This document shows positions 1 through 8,753 of a DNA stretch of 64,000 nt, in pieces. This DNA is from CAZPQK01 sp964588695 (GTDB lineage: Bacteria > Krumholzibacteriota > Krumholzibacteriia > WVZY01 > JAKEHA01): assembly GCA_964588695.1 (NCBI GenBank), contig CAZPQK010000006.1, positions 206,286 through 270,285 of the forward strand, given 5' to 3'. Position numbers and translations under genes: made by a program. The notes beneath the pieces were generated by a model that was not told the origin of the DNA, did not search any database, and saw only the letters and a list, made by a program, of their open reading frames with translations. Each line of letters begins with the position of its first letter. Within the stretch, counting starts at the first letter, position 1.

Positions 1-936
1 CTCGACGGGCGGAAGGTAGTAGTAGGGAAGCGTGTATTCGCGAGTGCCCCACAGTCGCTTGAAGTTCACGAGTCCCTTGTTGTCGGGTGACGTGCGACCA
101 AAGTCGTACTGTTTGACACCATGCTCGCAAGCGTACTCCATCCCCTTCCACACCAGAAAGTGATTGCCGCGAAACTCGGCAAAGTCGGTGTTGGATCCGG
201 TGTACTTGTGAATCAGCAGGTCCTTGAAGTGAAAATAAACGTTGGCCGAGATCGGTTCGTCGCCGCGATAGGCAACGGTCACAAAGCCATAGCCCTTGGA
301 TATGACACGCTTCCAGATGTTGTGAAACAAGACAAACGGCTGAGGGATCATGCCGTGTTTGGTTCGTGTTAACAGGTTCAGCCGGTAGAACGTTTTAACA
401 TCGTCAAGCGAAGTGCCCTGGTGGAACCGCAAGTGGGGAAGGCATTTGTTACGCACGTACTGGCGCGCCCGCTTGCCGAACCGTGCGGTTAATTCGTCAA
501 AATCGCCGCTAATGTCGGTGACGAACGTGTTGTAGTAGTCGTGTGTCGACAGTTGGTGGTTGGCGAGGACATCCGGCGGATACTCCGCGCGCAGTTCGAT
601 GTACCGCGCCTTGTCTTGTCGCTGAACTTCTATCGCGGCCGCAAGCAACGCCCGCAGGTGTTCGGCATCTTCGGCCAACGGAGGACATTCGTCTACGAAC
701 GGCACCGATACCACGCGATTGCCGGTCAGAAAGCTCCTAATCAACACCAGTGCCATGCCCGCGACAATTTCGTCGCTGCGCTCGACCGCCAAATAGCGCG
801 GACGATAGCCATAGGTGTCGGCCAGGACGTGGGTCCACATTGAGGTGTGCACGAACGTGCCCTTCGTGTGGCGCTCCACAAACGTGTCCCAACGCGGGTC
901 GGTCCGCGGGTCGATGGTAGTGACTTGTGTGTTCAC
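1..936 (-). CDS. FemAB-like/GNAT acyltransferase, partial (C-terminus beyond window)
   Basis: The minus strand is open from position 936 to the window edge (312 codons). The protein begins with a stretch like DPRWDTFVERH and continues with the long positively charged acceptor-binding region of the FemAB superfamily (GKRARQYVRNKCL, then TRTKHGMIPQPF and SANVYFHFKDL). A late YDFGRTSPDN motif is typical of the second GNAT fold in this family. Members transfer aminoacyl or acyl groups to peptidoglycan or exopolysaccharide precursors. The start chosen is GTG at 934-936, because the conserved N-terminus extends upstream of the ATG at 838-840. It lies 14 bases after the stop of the DUF5916 gene on the same strand, so the two are probably co-transcribed. 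The exact substrate is unknown. Confidence 0.75.
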   Translation of the reverse strand, partial: MNTQVTTIDPRTDPRWDTFVERHTKGTFVHTSMWTHVLADTYGYRPRYLAVERSDEIVAGMALVLIRSFLTGNRVVSVPFVDECPPLAEDAEHLRALLAAAIEVQRQDKARYIELRAEYPPDVLANHQLSTHDYYNTFVTDISGDFDELTARFGKRARQYVRNKCLPHLRFHQGTSLDDVKTFYRLNLLTRTKHGMIPQPFVLFHNIWKRVISKGYGFVTVAYRGDEPISANVYFHFKDLLIHKYTGSNTDFAEFRGNHFLVWKGMEYACEHGVKQYDFGRTSPDNKGLVNFKRLWGTREYTLPYYYLPPVE

Positions 937-950
937 AAAAAAATGAACCG

Positions 951-3209
951 CTAGAAGCGAATCAAGTAGGAGTACTTGATAAAGAACTGGCGGCTGTCGT
1001 TGAGCAGGGTGTTGCGGGTGCGGCGCAATTCCCGCGGGTCAAGGTCTTCCAATAGTTCCACGTTGCGATAGTTCGTATTCATACCAACATACAACGCCGT
1101 CCACGGATTGACCAGATAAGTAAACAGAAGGTCGCCGTTAAGGTTCCGGTCTCGGGTTTCGGACGTCAGGCTGCCGTTAACGTCGGTTTGCTCGTATTCG
1201 ACGATCGCACGCACCGACAGCTCGCGGTTGAACTGATACCCAAGCCGTGCTCGAGCGATTTGATCGCGCAGGATGCGATCGCCGGTGCCTTCCTGGTTTA
1301 GCTGGAACAACGAATACAGGACGTCAAAACTGACATTCGTGCTGGGCTTAAACGCCAACCCAAGTTCGCCGGCGTAGCGGTTGGCCAACTCGGGCTGCTC
1401 ACCACCGGGCGGGTCGAAGTTAATGACTTTGCCCGCGTCAACTTCGATTTCGGTGACGAGTTCGTCGGTAATGTCGGTGCCAAAGTATCCGTAAAAGTTA
1501 AACGGGTCGTACTCGCGAACTTCCATAAGCGATGCAAAGTCGATTGGCCGTAGCCACTCGCGACGGGTCGTGGCCTGCAAAGCGACGCTGGTTTCGCGAA
1601 CAAACTCGCCGTGCATGGTGAGTTCGTAGATTTCATCAAGCTTGGTCCCGTCGTGGTCCCACACCGATTGGTGGTACCATTCCGGGCCCCAGGCCAGCAC
1701 AACATCGCCGGCGGTGCGGACACGATACGACCCCGACCAGTGAATGTCGCGCAAGTCAACGCGGGGAACAAAACCGGTAAGCGTTGCGAAATCCCGGCCA
1801 ATGTCCTGGTAATGCACGTGCGTCCGAAAATGTTGCCCCGACCGATCAAATCGCCAGCTAACCGCAGGGTCTTCGATCTGCGTACCGTCATCGGTTTCTG
1901 TAACGCTGTGAATGGCCTGAAAGTTGGTGGTCCAGGTGGGAGTAAGTTTAATGCGACCGTCGATACCGCCGACGCGGTTGAATCCGCCGGCGAACTCTCG
2001 GTCGGTAAAGATCGCGCCGAGGTTCGACTGGTCCATGATGTCGCGACTAACTCGAGCCACACCAAAGTACGCGCTCTCGCCGTAGTTGGGATCGTCGGGT
2101 GAAAGGCTGTTGCCAGCGCCCTCGTCGTCGGCCAGGAGCAGACCCACCGCCCACGGCCCCAGCTTGCCGGTCAAGCGACCGCCGGCGCGCGGGTCGCTAA
2201 TCCGTCGGGTAAACAGCAAGTTGTATTCGCCCTCAAAGTAATTCGCGTTCTCCAGAAAGAACGGTCGCTGCTCCGGGAAGAACACTTCGAAGCGTTCGTT
2301 GACTGTCACCTGCGGTTGGTCCGATTCGACATGGCTAAAGTCCGGGTTCACCGTCAGGTCAAATACCAGCTTGTCTTTGATTACGGCTTTAAGGTCGAAG
2401 CCAGCTTCGGCCTCGCCATCGTCTTTAAATCTTGGACCGTTGGGGTGGCCTTCGTCGATCAGGCGAAAGGTCCGCGCCGTTCCATACGGGACAAACAGAA
2501 TGTTGCGTCCGGGTGTAATCTCGTCGTCGATTCGCAGCGTCGCGGCCTGGTTCAGCCGGCCCTCAACACGGCTCGATACCGGCGGCCAGAATGCTTGTTC
2601 GGAATCGCGGCGAATTTCGCGGAGCACAATAAGCCCCCACTCTTGCGACGGCGCGGGATCGAAACGGAGGCTCTTAAAAGGAATCGCCATTAACACGACG
2701 TATCCGGAATCGGTGATAGCGCCTTCCGAATGCCAAACCGTGTCGAAGGAATCGTCAAACCCCAGACCTTCGGTCCAAATGGCGTCCCATTGCACACCGA
2801 GCGGGTTGCAGACAAACGCGATGGCCCGGCGTTGGTCGTTAAATGTGTCGAGCATGATCTCGACGATGTCGTCGTGGAACAACGACTCGCGCGGCGATAA
2901 GCGACCGCGCACGCGGTCGGGTGCGTTGTCGTGAGCAACAAAGACGACATAGAGGTTGTTGTGATCGCGGCCCAGGTAAACGTCGGTGCGTTGCGTGCAC
3001 GGCTCACCGTCTGCGGGTTCGCGCTGAATCAAACCCGTGACGTGGGCCATTTGTTTCGCGGTCGCCGTTGCTGCTGTCATGGAGCGGAAGTCGTCCAGGC
3101 GAGGTGCGGTCAAAAGTAGCGGGACAGTCACCGACGGGCGCTGTGGTTGCGCTAGTGCAGATGTGGTGAGGCCAGCTAGCGCAATTAGGGTGGGGCCGAA
3201 AATACGCAT
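951..3209 (-). CDS. DUF5916 outer-membrane protein with N-terminal CBM9-like domain
   Basis: A 752-residue protein with a signal peptide (about residues 1-20, cleavage near ALAQ). Residues about 35-230 look like the carbohydrate-binding family 9 / DOMON-like beta-sandwich found at the front of this family (DVYLGRDHNNLYVVFVAHD; DDIVEIMLDTFND). The remaining about 500 residues match the DUF5916 pattern (LFVPYGTAR; NPDFSHVESDQPQVTVNERF; FFPEQRPFFLENANYF; LLFTRRISDP), probably an outer-membrane beta-barrel ending in an aromatic residue (IRF). Family members are often encoded near TonB or export systems, but the role is not established. The downstream FemAB-like gene follows with a 14-bp gap. The call rests on motif recognition. 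Confidence 0.8.
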   Translation of the reverse strand: MRIFGPTLIALAGLTTSALAQPQRPSVTVPLLLTAPRLDDFRSMTAATATAKQMAHVTGLIQREPADGEPCTQRTDVYLGRDHNNLYVVFVAHDNAPDRVRGRLSPRESLFHDDIVEIMLDTFNDQRRAIAFVCNPLGVQWDAIWTEGLGFDDSFDTVWHSEGAITDSGYVVLMAIPFKSLRFDPAPSQEWGLIVLREIRRDSEQAFWPPVSSRVEGRLNQAATLRIDDEITPGRNILFVPYGTARTFRLIDEGHPNGPRFKDDGEAEAGFDLKAVIKDKLVFDLTVNPDFSHVESDQPQVTVNERFEVFFPEQRPFFLENANYFEGEYNLLFTRRISDPRAGGRLTGKLGPWAVGLLLADDEGAGNSLSPDDPNYGESAYFGVARVSRDIMDQSNLGAIFTDREFAGGFNRVGGIDGRIKLTPTWTTNFQAIHSVTETDDGTQIEDPAVSWRFDRSGQHFRTHVHYQDIGRDFATLTGFVPRVDLRDIHWSGSYRVRTAGDVVLAWGPEWYHQSVWDHDGTKLDEIYELTMHGEFVRETSVALQATTRREWLRPIDFASLMEVREYDPFNFYGYFGTDITDELVTEIEVDAGKVINFDPPGGEQPELANRYAGELGLAFKPSTNVSFDVLYSLFQLNQEGTGDRILRDQIARARLGYQFNRELSVRAIVEYEQTDVNGSLTSETRDRNLNGDLLFTYLVNPWTALYVGMNTNYRNVELLEDLDPRELRRTRNTLLNDSRQFFIKYSYLIRF

Positions 3210-3272
3210 AGATTGATCTTAACACGCCGCGCCGGACTTGACAACTCGTTGGGGTAGAGCGGCTTATGGTCG

Positions 3273-3986
3273 TCAGTCTGTCTGGTCACCCTGGGAAACG
3301 GCAATGCGTTCGTCGAACACAAAGCAGTCGCCCTCCCAAAGAGACTCCTCACTGGAAACATTTTGCAGGTAGTTCAATATACCACCTTGCAGGTGAAGCA
3401 CGTTGCCAAAGCCCTGCTCGCGCAGATACGCGGTTGCCTTCTCGCAACGCACGCCTCCGGTACAGAACATCGCAATCCGCTTGCCTTTGTGTGCCGCAAG
3501 GTTGTGTTCGACAAACGCGGGGAAGTCATGAAAGCTTTCGGTGTGCGGGTTGATCGCACGCGCAAAGGTGCCAAAGCCGACTTCGTAGTCGTTGCGGGTA
3601 TCCACTACGATTGTGTTGGGGTCGGCGATCAGATCGTTCCACTCATGCGGCGGAATGTGCTCGCCAACATTGTGGGTGACGTCTACAGCGCCAGCGCGCA
3701 TGGTGACGATCTCGTCTTTGAGTTTTACCAGCGCCCGTTGGAAGGGAACTCGCGGAGCCTCCCATCGGTTTTCGATACGGTGGATGAAGCGACCGTCGAC
3801 ATCCAGCCAGTCCCGAAACGCATCAATCGCGTCGCGACTTCCCGCAACCGTGCCGTTAACCCCTTCGGTTGCGACAATGAGGGTACCTTTCAAGTCCAGT
3901 GCCCGCACTTGTCTGCGCAGATCGGCGGCCATCGCTGCCGGATCCTCGACCGGAAAGAATTTGTACATGGCAAGAACACTAATCAT
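3273..3986 (-). CDS. trhO: tRNA uridine-34 5-hydroxylase TrhO (YceA-type rhodanese)
   Basis: A protein of about 237 residues with the TrhO architecture: an N-terminal acylphosphatase-like ferredoxin fold (LKGTLIVATEGVNGTVAG) followed by a rhodanese domain (VVDTRNDYEVGFGTFARA). The active-site loop CTGGVRCEKA carries the catalytic cysteine at about residue 175. TrhO makes 5-hydroxyuridine at tRNA position 34, an O2-dependent step upstream of cmo5U. The start MISVLAMYKF is preferred by family alignment; an in-frame ATG 27 bp upstream (4011-4013) is also possible, and no clear Shine-Dalgarno sequence decides it. It is divergent from the sensor kinase gene at 4118. A second U34-related pair lies near 22.3-23.9 kb. 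Confidence 0.9.
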   Translation of the reverse strand: MISVLAMYKFFPVEDPAAMAADLRRQVRALDLKGTLIVATEGVNGTVAGSRDAIDAFRDWLDVDGRFIHRIENRWEAPRVPFQRALVKLKDEIVTMRAGAVDVTHNVGEHIPPHEWNDLIADPNTIVVDTRNDYEVGFGTFARAINPHTESFHDFPAFVEHNLAAHKGKRIAMFCTGGVRCEKATAYLREQGFGNVLHLQGGILNYLQNVSSEESLWEGDCFVFDERIAVSQGDQTD

Positions 3987-4073
3987 AGTGTAAATAGGAT
4001 AGCAAGCAACCACTTGTATTGCAAATAGTTACACAGGTTTGTGGCATCTCGACTGCCCGCAACAGGCCCTAGC

Positions 4074-4102
4074 TTGTTCCTTTCATGGTCACAGTGTAAT
4101 GT
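4074..4102 (+). promoter_or_regulatory. sigma70-type promoter of the 7TMR-DISM histidine kinase
   Basis: TTGTTC (4074-4079) and TAATGT (4097-4102) are separated by 17 bp. They stand 16 bp before the ATG at 4118, so the leader would be very short. Seen directly in the sequence; activity is inferred. Confidence 0.45.
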
Positions 4103-4117
4103 CTACTGCGCCGTACG

Positions 4118-6196
4118 ATGCAATTACTTAAACGAATAAAAGTCGTAGTACTCGCGCTGGCGTTGCTGTCGGCGTTACTGCCCACCAACGCGAGCGCCGA
4201 TGTCGTCCGCCTGGACGCCGGGTGGGAGTATCGACTGGGGCAATCTCCTGTCGATGCCGCCGGCGACCCGGTGTGGCTTTACGACGAATCGAGTGTCGGC
4301 TGGCACGCGATGACCAAGATTGGATACCCCGACGAACGCAATGGCGAGAACTGGATTTGGTATCGCACTCGACTTCCCGCAAATCTTCCCGATTCGCCAG
4401 CGCTTTACATTCAACACCTCATGGAGGGGTTTGAAGCTTATGTTGACGGGGAGTTAATCAAAAAGTTTGGGCACCTGGGGTCCAACAATGAAAACAAGTA
4501 CGCGTCGTCAACCATCCAGGTAATCTCTCTTCCGCAAGATGCCGCCGGCAAGATGCTGGTGTTTCAAATCTATTCCGAGGGTTGCTGCTTGGGAATCCAG
4601 GGTGGCGACGGCGGTGTGTACTTGGGTCAAAAAGACGAAGCTATTCGTTTTCTTGCGCTCGACAATGCCGCGACCGTTGTTCTGGGCGTCCTGTTTATGT
4701 TCTTGGGCGTGTTTGCATTGGCTTCGTTCTTTGTCCGACTGCGCGAAGATTTTCTGGCTCCCCTCGCATTCGCCGCGTTTGCTATTCCTCTGGGGCTGTT
4801 CTACGTCCTGATTCCTCCGGGGCCGCAATACATTCTTAACGCGCCCGTGCAGTTGTTGTACGTCCGCGGGATCGCCTTTCTGCTGTTCGCGGTTGGGCTT
4901 TACACGTTCATTCGTTTGACTTTGCTCAATCATTCCGCGCGTTGGAGTCGGCATTTGATGACTGCGCTGATTGCAGTTCACGCAATCACCGCGGCCGTGG
5001 TGGTTGCGTTGGATATCACCGGGCATGTGCGACTGCCCAACGGTGTACACGCGTCCAATAAGCTATTCATGTACACGGTTCCGACCGCTGTTATCGTTAC
5101 CGCAGTTCGAGCGTTTCGTGGAAGCGCCGATGCCCGCGTTCTCATGAGTGGGTTTATTGTGTTTGGTTTGGTTGGAATTCTCGACTTACTGCAAGGGCTA
5201 CAAGTTATTCCGTACTTCGCGTGGGTATCACAGTGGGGCGCGTTGGTGTTTGTGATGTGTTTGGGCTACCTGTTGGAGCGGCAGGCGGCAAGATCTCACC
5301 AACGACTAAAGCTATATTCGTCCGAGTTGGAAGAGTTGTCTTCGCAACTCGAGGAAAACAACCGCACGCTCGAACAGAAGGTCATTGAGCGAACCGAGGA
5401 CTTGGACCTGAAGAATAAGGAGCTAAGTGGAACACTAGCCGAACTTCGCGAGACCCAAGAGCAATTGTTGATGCAGGAAAAGATGGCGTCGCTGGGCAAC
5501 CTGGTTGCGGGCGTAGCTCACGAAGTGAACAACCCGATTGGCGCGGTGGTTAGTGCAAGCGATGCGTCGGCGCGCGCAGCCGAAGTTGTTCAGAAGTTTG
5601 TGGCCGAGCAGGAACCCGACGCTAAGGCGCGTCCTCGTAAAGCGGCCGACATTCTGGTGGCAAACAACGGCGTCATTGGCGAGGCGGCCCGTCGGGTCGC
5701 GCGCATTGTTCGTAGTCTCAAGAATTTTGCGCGCCTGGACGAAGCGGAGTTTCAGCGAACCAATATCCACAACGGCATCGACAGCACGCTTACTCTCGTC
5801 AAGCACCTTCTGCAAAACCGAATCAAAGTGGTGTGCGACTACGGCGACATTCCTGAGTTGTTGGTTTACCCCAACGAACTCAATCAGGTGTTTATGAACC
5901 TCATCGTCAACGCCATCGACGCTATTCCGGGCGATGGAACCATCACCATCACCACCCGCCGCGACCACAACCACGCGGTCATAACCGTTGCCGACACGGG
6001 GACGGGGATCGCCGCCGAAGACATCGGCCGCATTTTTGATCCCGGATTTACCCGCAAAGGTGTCGGAGTTGGTACCGGCCTCGGGCTTTCGATTTCCTAC
6101 CGCATTATCGACAAGCACGAAGGTACGCTGAGCGTAACCAGCGAGCCCGGCAACGGCGCCGTGTTCACCGTTCGACTGCCGATTCGCGACGCCTAG
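4118..6196 (+). CDS. 7TMR-DISM membrane sensor histidine kinase
   Basis: A 692-residue sensor kinase. It has a signal peptide (cleavage near NASA/D, residue about 27), a periplasmic beta-sandwich of the 7TMR-DISMED type (about 30-175, with WIWYRTRLP and LYIQHLMEGFEAYVDG), seven hydrophobic segments (about 180-395), a coiled coil (about 395-450), a HisKA-type dimerisation region with H468 in GVAHEVNNP, and a HATPase domain (N box NLIVNAIDAI, G1 DTGTGI, G2 GTGLGLSI). No receiver domain is fused and no response regulator lies adjacent, so the output partner is elsewhere. The periplasmic DISM domain suggests sensing of a soluble, possibly carbohydrate-like ligand (family knowledge). Its stop codon overlaps the stop of the convergent lipoprotein gene in the palindrome CTAG. 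Confidence 0.9.
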   Translation: MQLLKRIKVVVLALALLSALLPTNASADVVRLDAGWEYRLGQSPVDAAGDPVWLYDESSVGWHAMTKIGYPDERNGENWIWYRTRLPANLPDSPALYIQHLMEGFEAYVDGELIKKFGHLGSNNENKYASSTIQVISLPQDAAGKMLVFQIYSEGCCLGIQGGDGGVYLGQKDEAIRFLALDNAATVVLGVLFMFLGVFALASFFVRLREDFLAPLAFAAFAIPLGLFYVLIPPGPQYILNAPVQLLYVRGIAFLLFAVGLYTFIRLTLLNHSARWSRHLMTALIAVHAITAAVVVALDITGHVRLPNGVHASNKLFMYTVPTAVIVTAVRAFRGSADARVLMSGFIVFGLVGILDLLQGLQVIPYFAWVSQWGALVFVMCLGYLLERQAARSHQRLKLYSSELEELSSQLEENNRTLEQKVIERTEDLDLKNKELSGTLAELRETQEQLLMQEKMASLGNLVAGVAHEVNNPIGAVVSASDASARAAEVVQKFVAEQEPDAKARPRKAADILVANNGVIGEAARRVARIVRSLKNFARLDEAEFQRTNIHNGIDSTLTLVKHLLQNRIKVVCDYGDIPELLVYPNELNQVFMNLIVNAIDAIPGDGTITITTRRDHNHAVITVADTGTGIAAEDIGRIFDPGFTRKGVGVGTGLGLSISYRIIDKHEGTLSVTSEPGNGAVFTVRLPIRDA

Positions 6197-6885
6197 ATGC
6201 CGAAGGGTCCAAAGGGTGCGGGTTCGGTCCTAAAGTCGCCGATTTCCGACGTGAGCCAATCGACTTCACCGATAAGCAAGTCGGCGGTCCCAATGGCGCC
6301 ACCCGCATTAAGCGTGTTGGGTACGGTGAACTCGAAGATGAAGCAGCTGATCGTCTCGCCGGTATTTGCAGGTACGGCGTTTGCGGCGCAGCCGAAGTTG
6401 TCGAGCGTTGACCCGTTGCTCGAATACAAGTTAACCCCATAGCTCGTGATTCTATCCAACGACGATATCCTGCTAAAGCCAATGTTCTGCGCGGTAGCGA
6501 CTAACCCACCATTCCCGGCCAGGCCGACACGCACGGAGATCACCCCGGGAACCCGATGAGCAACTGCCAACGGCTGCGGAAAATGCACATGAATTGACAC
6601 ATTGGTTCCGGCTCCAACATTGGGGATGGTGACATTAGTTTGAGCGATAGCCTGAAAAACGGTGCTCTCGGGGCCGCCGTACATGCCCGGCGAGTAAAAC
6701 ACCGACTCGGTCCAATCGTCCGAGGCCACTTCGACCGTCACAGTGTTGGCACTTGTCGCGCACTTCGGTTGGGGTGCGGGTAGTCCCGACAGTAACGAGC
6801 CGTCGTCGCACCCGACGATTGTGGACAACCCGATCGCTACGATCCCTGCAAGCAGCCGTACGTCTAGTCTTGGTGTCATTGTCAT
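6193..6885 (-). CDS. predicted lipoprotein of unknown function
   Basis: 230 residues. The N-terminus has a hydrophobic segment and a lipobox (LSTIVGC), so it is probably lipid-anchored after cleavage at about C26. The rest is a beta-rich secreted domain with three further cysteines that could form disulfides. I do not recognise a family. It is convergent with the histidine kinase and shares the CTAG stop palindrome with it. It is divergent from greA; an inverted repeat at 6987-7019 lies between them and could regulate either. Confidence 0.7.
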   Translation of the reverse strand: MTMTPRLDVRLLAGIVAIGLSTIVGCDDGSLLSGLPAPQPKCATSANTVTVEVASDDWTESVFYSPGMYGGPESTVFQAIAQTNVTIPNVGAGTNVSIHVHFPQPLAVAHRVPGVISVRVGLAGNGGLVATAQNIGFSRISSLDRITSYGVNLYSSNGSTLDNFGCAANAVPANTGETISCFIFEFTVPNTLNAGGAIGTADLLIGEVDWLTSEIGDFRTEPAPFGPFGI

Positions 6886-6986
6886 ACCTCGCGTCTGGTG
6901 TTGGATTCATCCGTTAGTAAACGCCGCAGAACGGCGATCTACCAACAACCAAAAAGTCGAGTTTAGTGAGCGGTCGCCGCCATCGT

Positions 6987-7019
6987 CATGTAACATATTG
7001 CAAATACGAGCGTTACATG
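6987..7019. promoter_or_regulatory. inverted repeat CATGTAAC-N17-GTTACATG overlapping the greA promoter
   Basis: Perfect 8-bp arms at 6987-6994 and 7012-7019. The right arm covers the -35 element of the greA promoter (7013-7018). A dimeric regulator bound here would be placed to control greA, or the divergent lipoprotein gene. The protein is unknown. Confidence 0.4.
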
Positions 7020-7041
7020 ACCGGTCGCTTTTCCGTTGTAT
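7013..7041 (+). promoter_or_regulatory. sigma70-type promoter of greA
   Basis: TTACAT (7013-7018) and TTGTAT (7036-7041) with a 17-bp spacer. Transcription would start near 7048, giving a leader of about 118 nt that contains the hairpin at 7085-7124. Confidence 0.5.
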
Positions 7042-7084
7042 GCGGGGCCCCGCCTCGCTATCCTTTAACCAGATTTTATCGAAC

Positions 7085-7124
7085 CGCGGCGCGCCCCCTT
7101 CCTCGACCCGGGGGGCACGCCGCG
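7085..7124 (+). terminator. terminator-like hairpin inside the greA leader
   Basis: 14-bp stem (7085-7098 with 7111-7124) with a single C-A mismatch and a 12-nt loop, followed by ACTCGTTTTATT. It lies after the predicted greA promoter and about 40 bp before the start codon, so it could act as an attenuator or produce a short leader RNA. E. coli greA has a comparable leader terminator that yields GraL RNAs (established knowledge). Confidence 0.55.
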
Positions 7125-7165
7125 ACTCGTTTTATTAGACCGAAACCGAAAATGGAGTGATGGGG

Positions 7166-7648
7166 ATGGCCCAGTTCTTTTTTACCGAAGCTGGCTTGAA
7201 GAAGTTAAAAGAGGAGATCGATCACCTCGAAAAGCTAGTGAAGCATGACATTGCTAAGGAAATCGCAGCGGCCGCGGATCATGGTGACTTGAAGGAGAAC
7301 GCCGAGTACGCCGCCGCTAAGGAAAAGCAAGCGCATTACGCCAATAAGCTACGGGCGCTTCAGGAAAAAATGTCGGGCGCCAACGTGGTGCGCCGCGAAG
7401 ATTTGCCCGAGGATTCGGTCTCCTTTGGCAAGAAAGTCAAAATTAAAGATGTTGATACCGGACGCGAGCGCGAGTACACCATTCTAGGTGAGGGGGAAAG
7501 CGACCCCGAACAGAACATCATTGCGTACCAAACGCCGCTGGCTAAAGCGCTGATTGGTCACAAGATGGGCGAAGTGGTGGAAGTCCAGTTGCCCGCGGGT
7601 GTTCGCAACTTTGAGATTCTCGAAGTCGAGTTTTTTGACGGCTATTAG
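7166..7648 (+). CDS. greA: transcription elongation factor GreA
   Basis: 160 residues. The N-terminal antiparallel coiled coil carries the conserved DHGDLKENAEYAAAKE tip, whose acidic residues reach the RNA polymerase active site and stimulate transcript cleavage in backtracked complexes. The C-terminal FKBP-like domain follows (ITPLAKALIGHKMGEVVEV-like). I chose the ATG at 7166 because GGAG at 7154-7157 is spaced correctly for it. The in-frame GTG 7157 and ATG 7160 overlap or sit too close to that ribosome-binding site. The gene has its own promoter and hairpin-bearing leader. A membrane protein gene follows after 22 bp. Confidence 0.96.
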   Translation: MAQFFFTEAGLKKLKEEIDHLEKLVKHDIAKEIAAAADHGDLKENAEYAAAKEKQAHYANKLRALQEKMSGANVVRREDLPEDSVSFGKKVKIKDVDTGREREYTILGEGESDPEQNIIAYQTPLAKALIGHKMGEVVEVQLPAGVRNFEILEVEFFDGY

Positions 7649-7670
7649 CGATTAGCGGGGCACCGCTACC

Positions 7671-8753
7671 ATGTATTCATTCTTAGACGGCATCTATCGA
7701 CGCGTGCGCATTGCATTGTCGCCGGTAGGTGCCGCTTTTGTTTTTGGGTTGGTCCTGTTCGGCCTGGCCGCGCTTCACCTGCGCCCCGCCACGTTTACTT
7801 CTTCTCTTGGTGTCGAATACGCGGCGCTGGCCAGCAACCCGTTCGCCGCCGATGCCCCCGGCGTTGGATATCGCATCCTCACTCCGCTGCTGAGTTACCT
7901 GCTTGGCCTTCGCGGCGATCTCATTATTGTCACCAATCTCATTCTTTGCGCGCTGTTTCTGATGCTCGTCGTCGCGTATTTCAGCCGCGGAGATCGCCCG
8001 GCCGACGGTCTCACCGCCGGGCTTGTCTTTGCGTTCTCTCTGGTCGTCGGCACGACCATGTACTTTGGCGGGTACTGCGACATCCTTACCTACATACTCG
8101 TGTTTCTGATGTGGAAGTATCGCACCCATCGTCTGCGCTTTTATCTGCTCCTGTTTCTTGCCACCATGAACCACGAGTCGGTGCTGTTCCTGGTGCCGAT
8201 GTTTGCCTGGTTGGCGCTACGCGACTTCGGCGACCGCAAGCGTTGGGCTCTGGATCACCTACTGGGCTTGGGGTTGGTGCTGGGAGTGATGTTTGGAGTT
8301 CGCACGCTATTGAGCGACAACATTGCCGATGGGTTGGAAGCGTCGCGGTATATGGAGCCCCTCAAGCACGACCCGTTCTTTTGGTTTCGGCAATCGTCAC
8401 CCAACCAGCTGGCCGGGTTGCTATCGGTATTCAAGCTTAGCTGGTTGTTTGTGTTTGTGGCTGGGGGAATGATGTGGCATATGGGCAGGCGATTCGAGGT
8501 TGTAGCGATCGCTCTGGCGCTCTTCGCTGGTTTTGGGCAACTGTTTGTTGCCTACGATGCGTCGCGGTTGTTCACGCTGTCGTTTCCGGCGATGTTGATT
8601 GCGCTGGAGTTTTTGTTCGCCAACGATCCGGATAAGAATCGGCAATGGATGGGGTATGTGCTGTTGCTTACGGCGATTGTTCCAACCTACTTTACCGCCG
8701 CCGAGCACATCATTCTGCTGAAGTCTGCTGTAACCCTGTGGCTCGCGGGTTAG
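7671..8753 (+). CDS. polytopic membrane protein, possibly GT-C-like
   Basis: 360 residues with about 9-10 hydrophobic segments over the whole length. Short loops carry YRILTPLLSYLL near residue 67 and NHESVLFLVPMF near residue 165. The topology and the conserved polar residues at membrane edges recall GT-C-type integral membrane proteins, but I see no diagnostic catalytic motif, so the function is unknown. It follows greA after 22 bp and may be read through from it. It converges on the HTTM-DCC gene; the two stop codons overlap in TTAG (8750-8753). Confidence 0.7.
   Translation: MYSFLDGIYRRVRIALSPVGAAFVFGLVLFGLAALHLRPATFTSSLGVEYAALASNPFAADAPGVGYRILTPLLSYLLGLRGDLIIVTNLILCALFLMLVVAYFSRGDRPADGLTAGLVFAFSLVVGTTMYFGGYCDILTYILVFLMWKYRTHRLRFYLLLFLATMNHESVLFLVPMFAWLALRDFGDRKRWALDHLLGLGLVLGVMFGVRTLLSDNIADGLEASRYMEPLKHDPFFWFRQSSPNQLAGLLSVFKLSWLFVFVAGGMMWHMGRRFEVVAIALALFAGFGQLFVAYDASRLFTLSFPAMLIALEFLFANDPDKNRQWMGYVLLLTAIVPTYFTAAEHIILLKSAVTLWLAG

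Noticed and set aside
1298..2102. Long reading frames in other phases inside the DUF5916 gene (1298-2065 minus, 1611-2102 plus)
   Set aside because: They overlap a clearly coding frame with signal peptide and family motifs. Their translations are Arg/Pro/Thr-rich without domains, as expected of shadow frames in G+C-rich genes.
5435..6118. 227-codon minus-strand frame antisense to the histidine kinase
   Set aside because: It lies wholly within the HisKA/HATPase coding sequence and its translation has no recognisable family.
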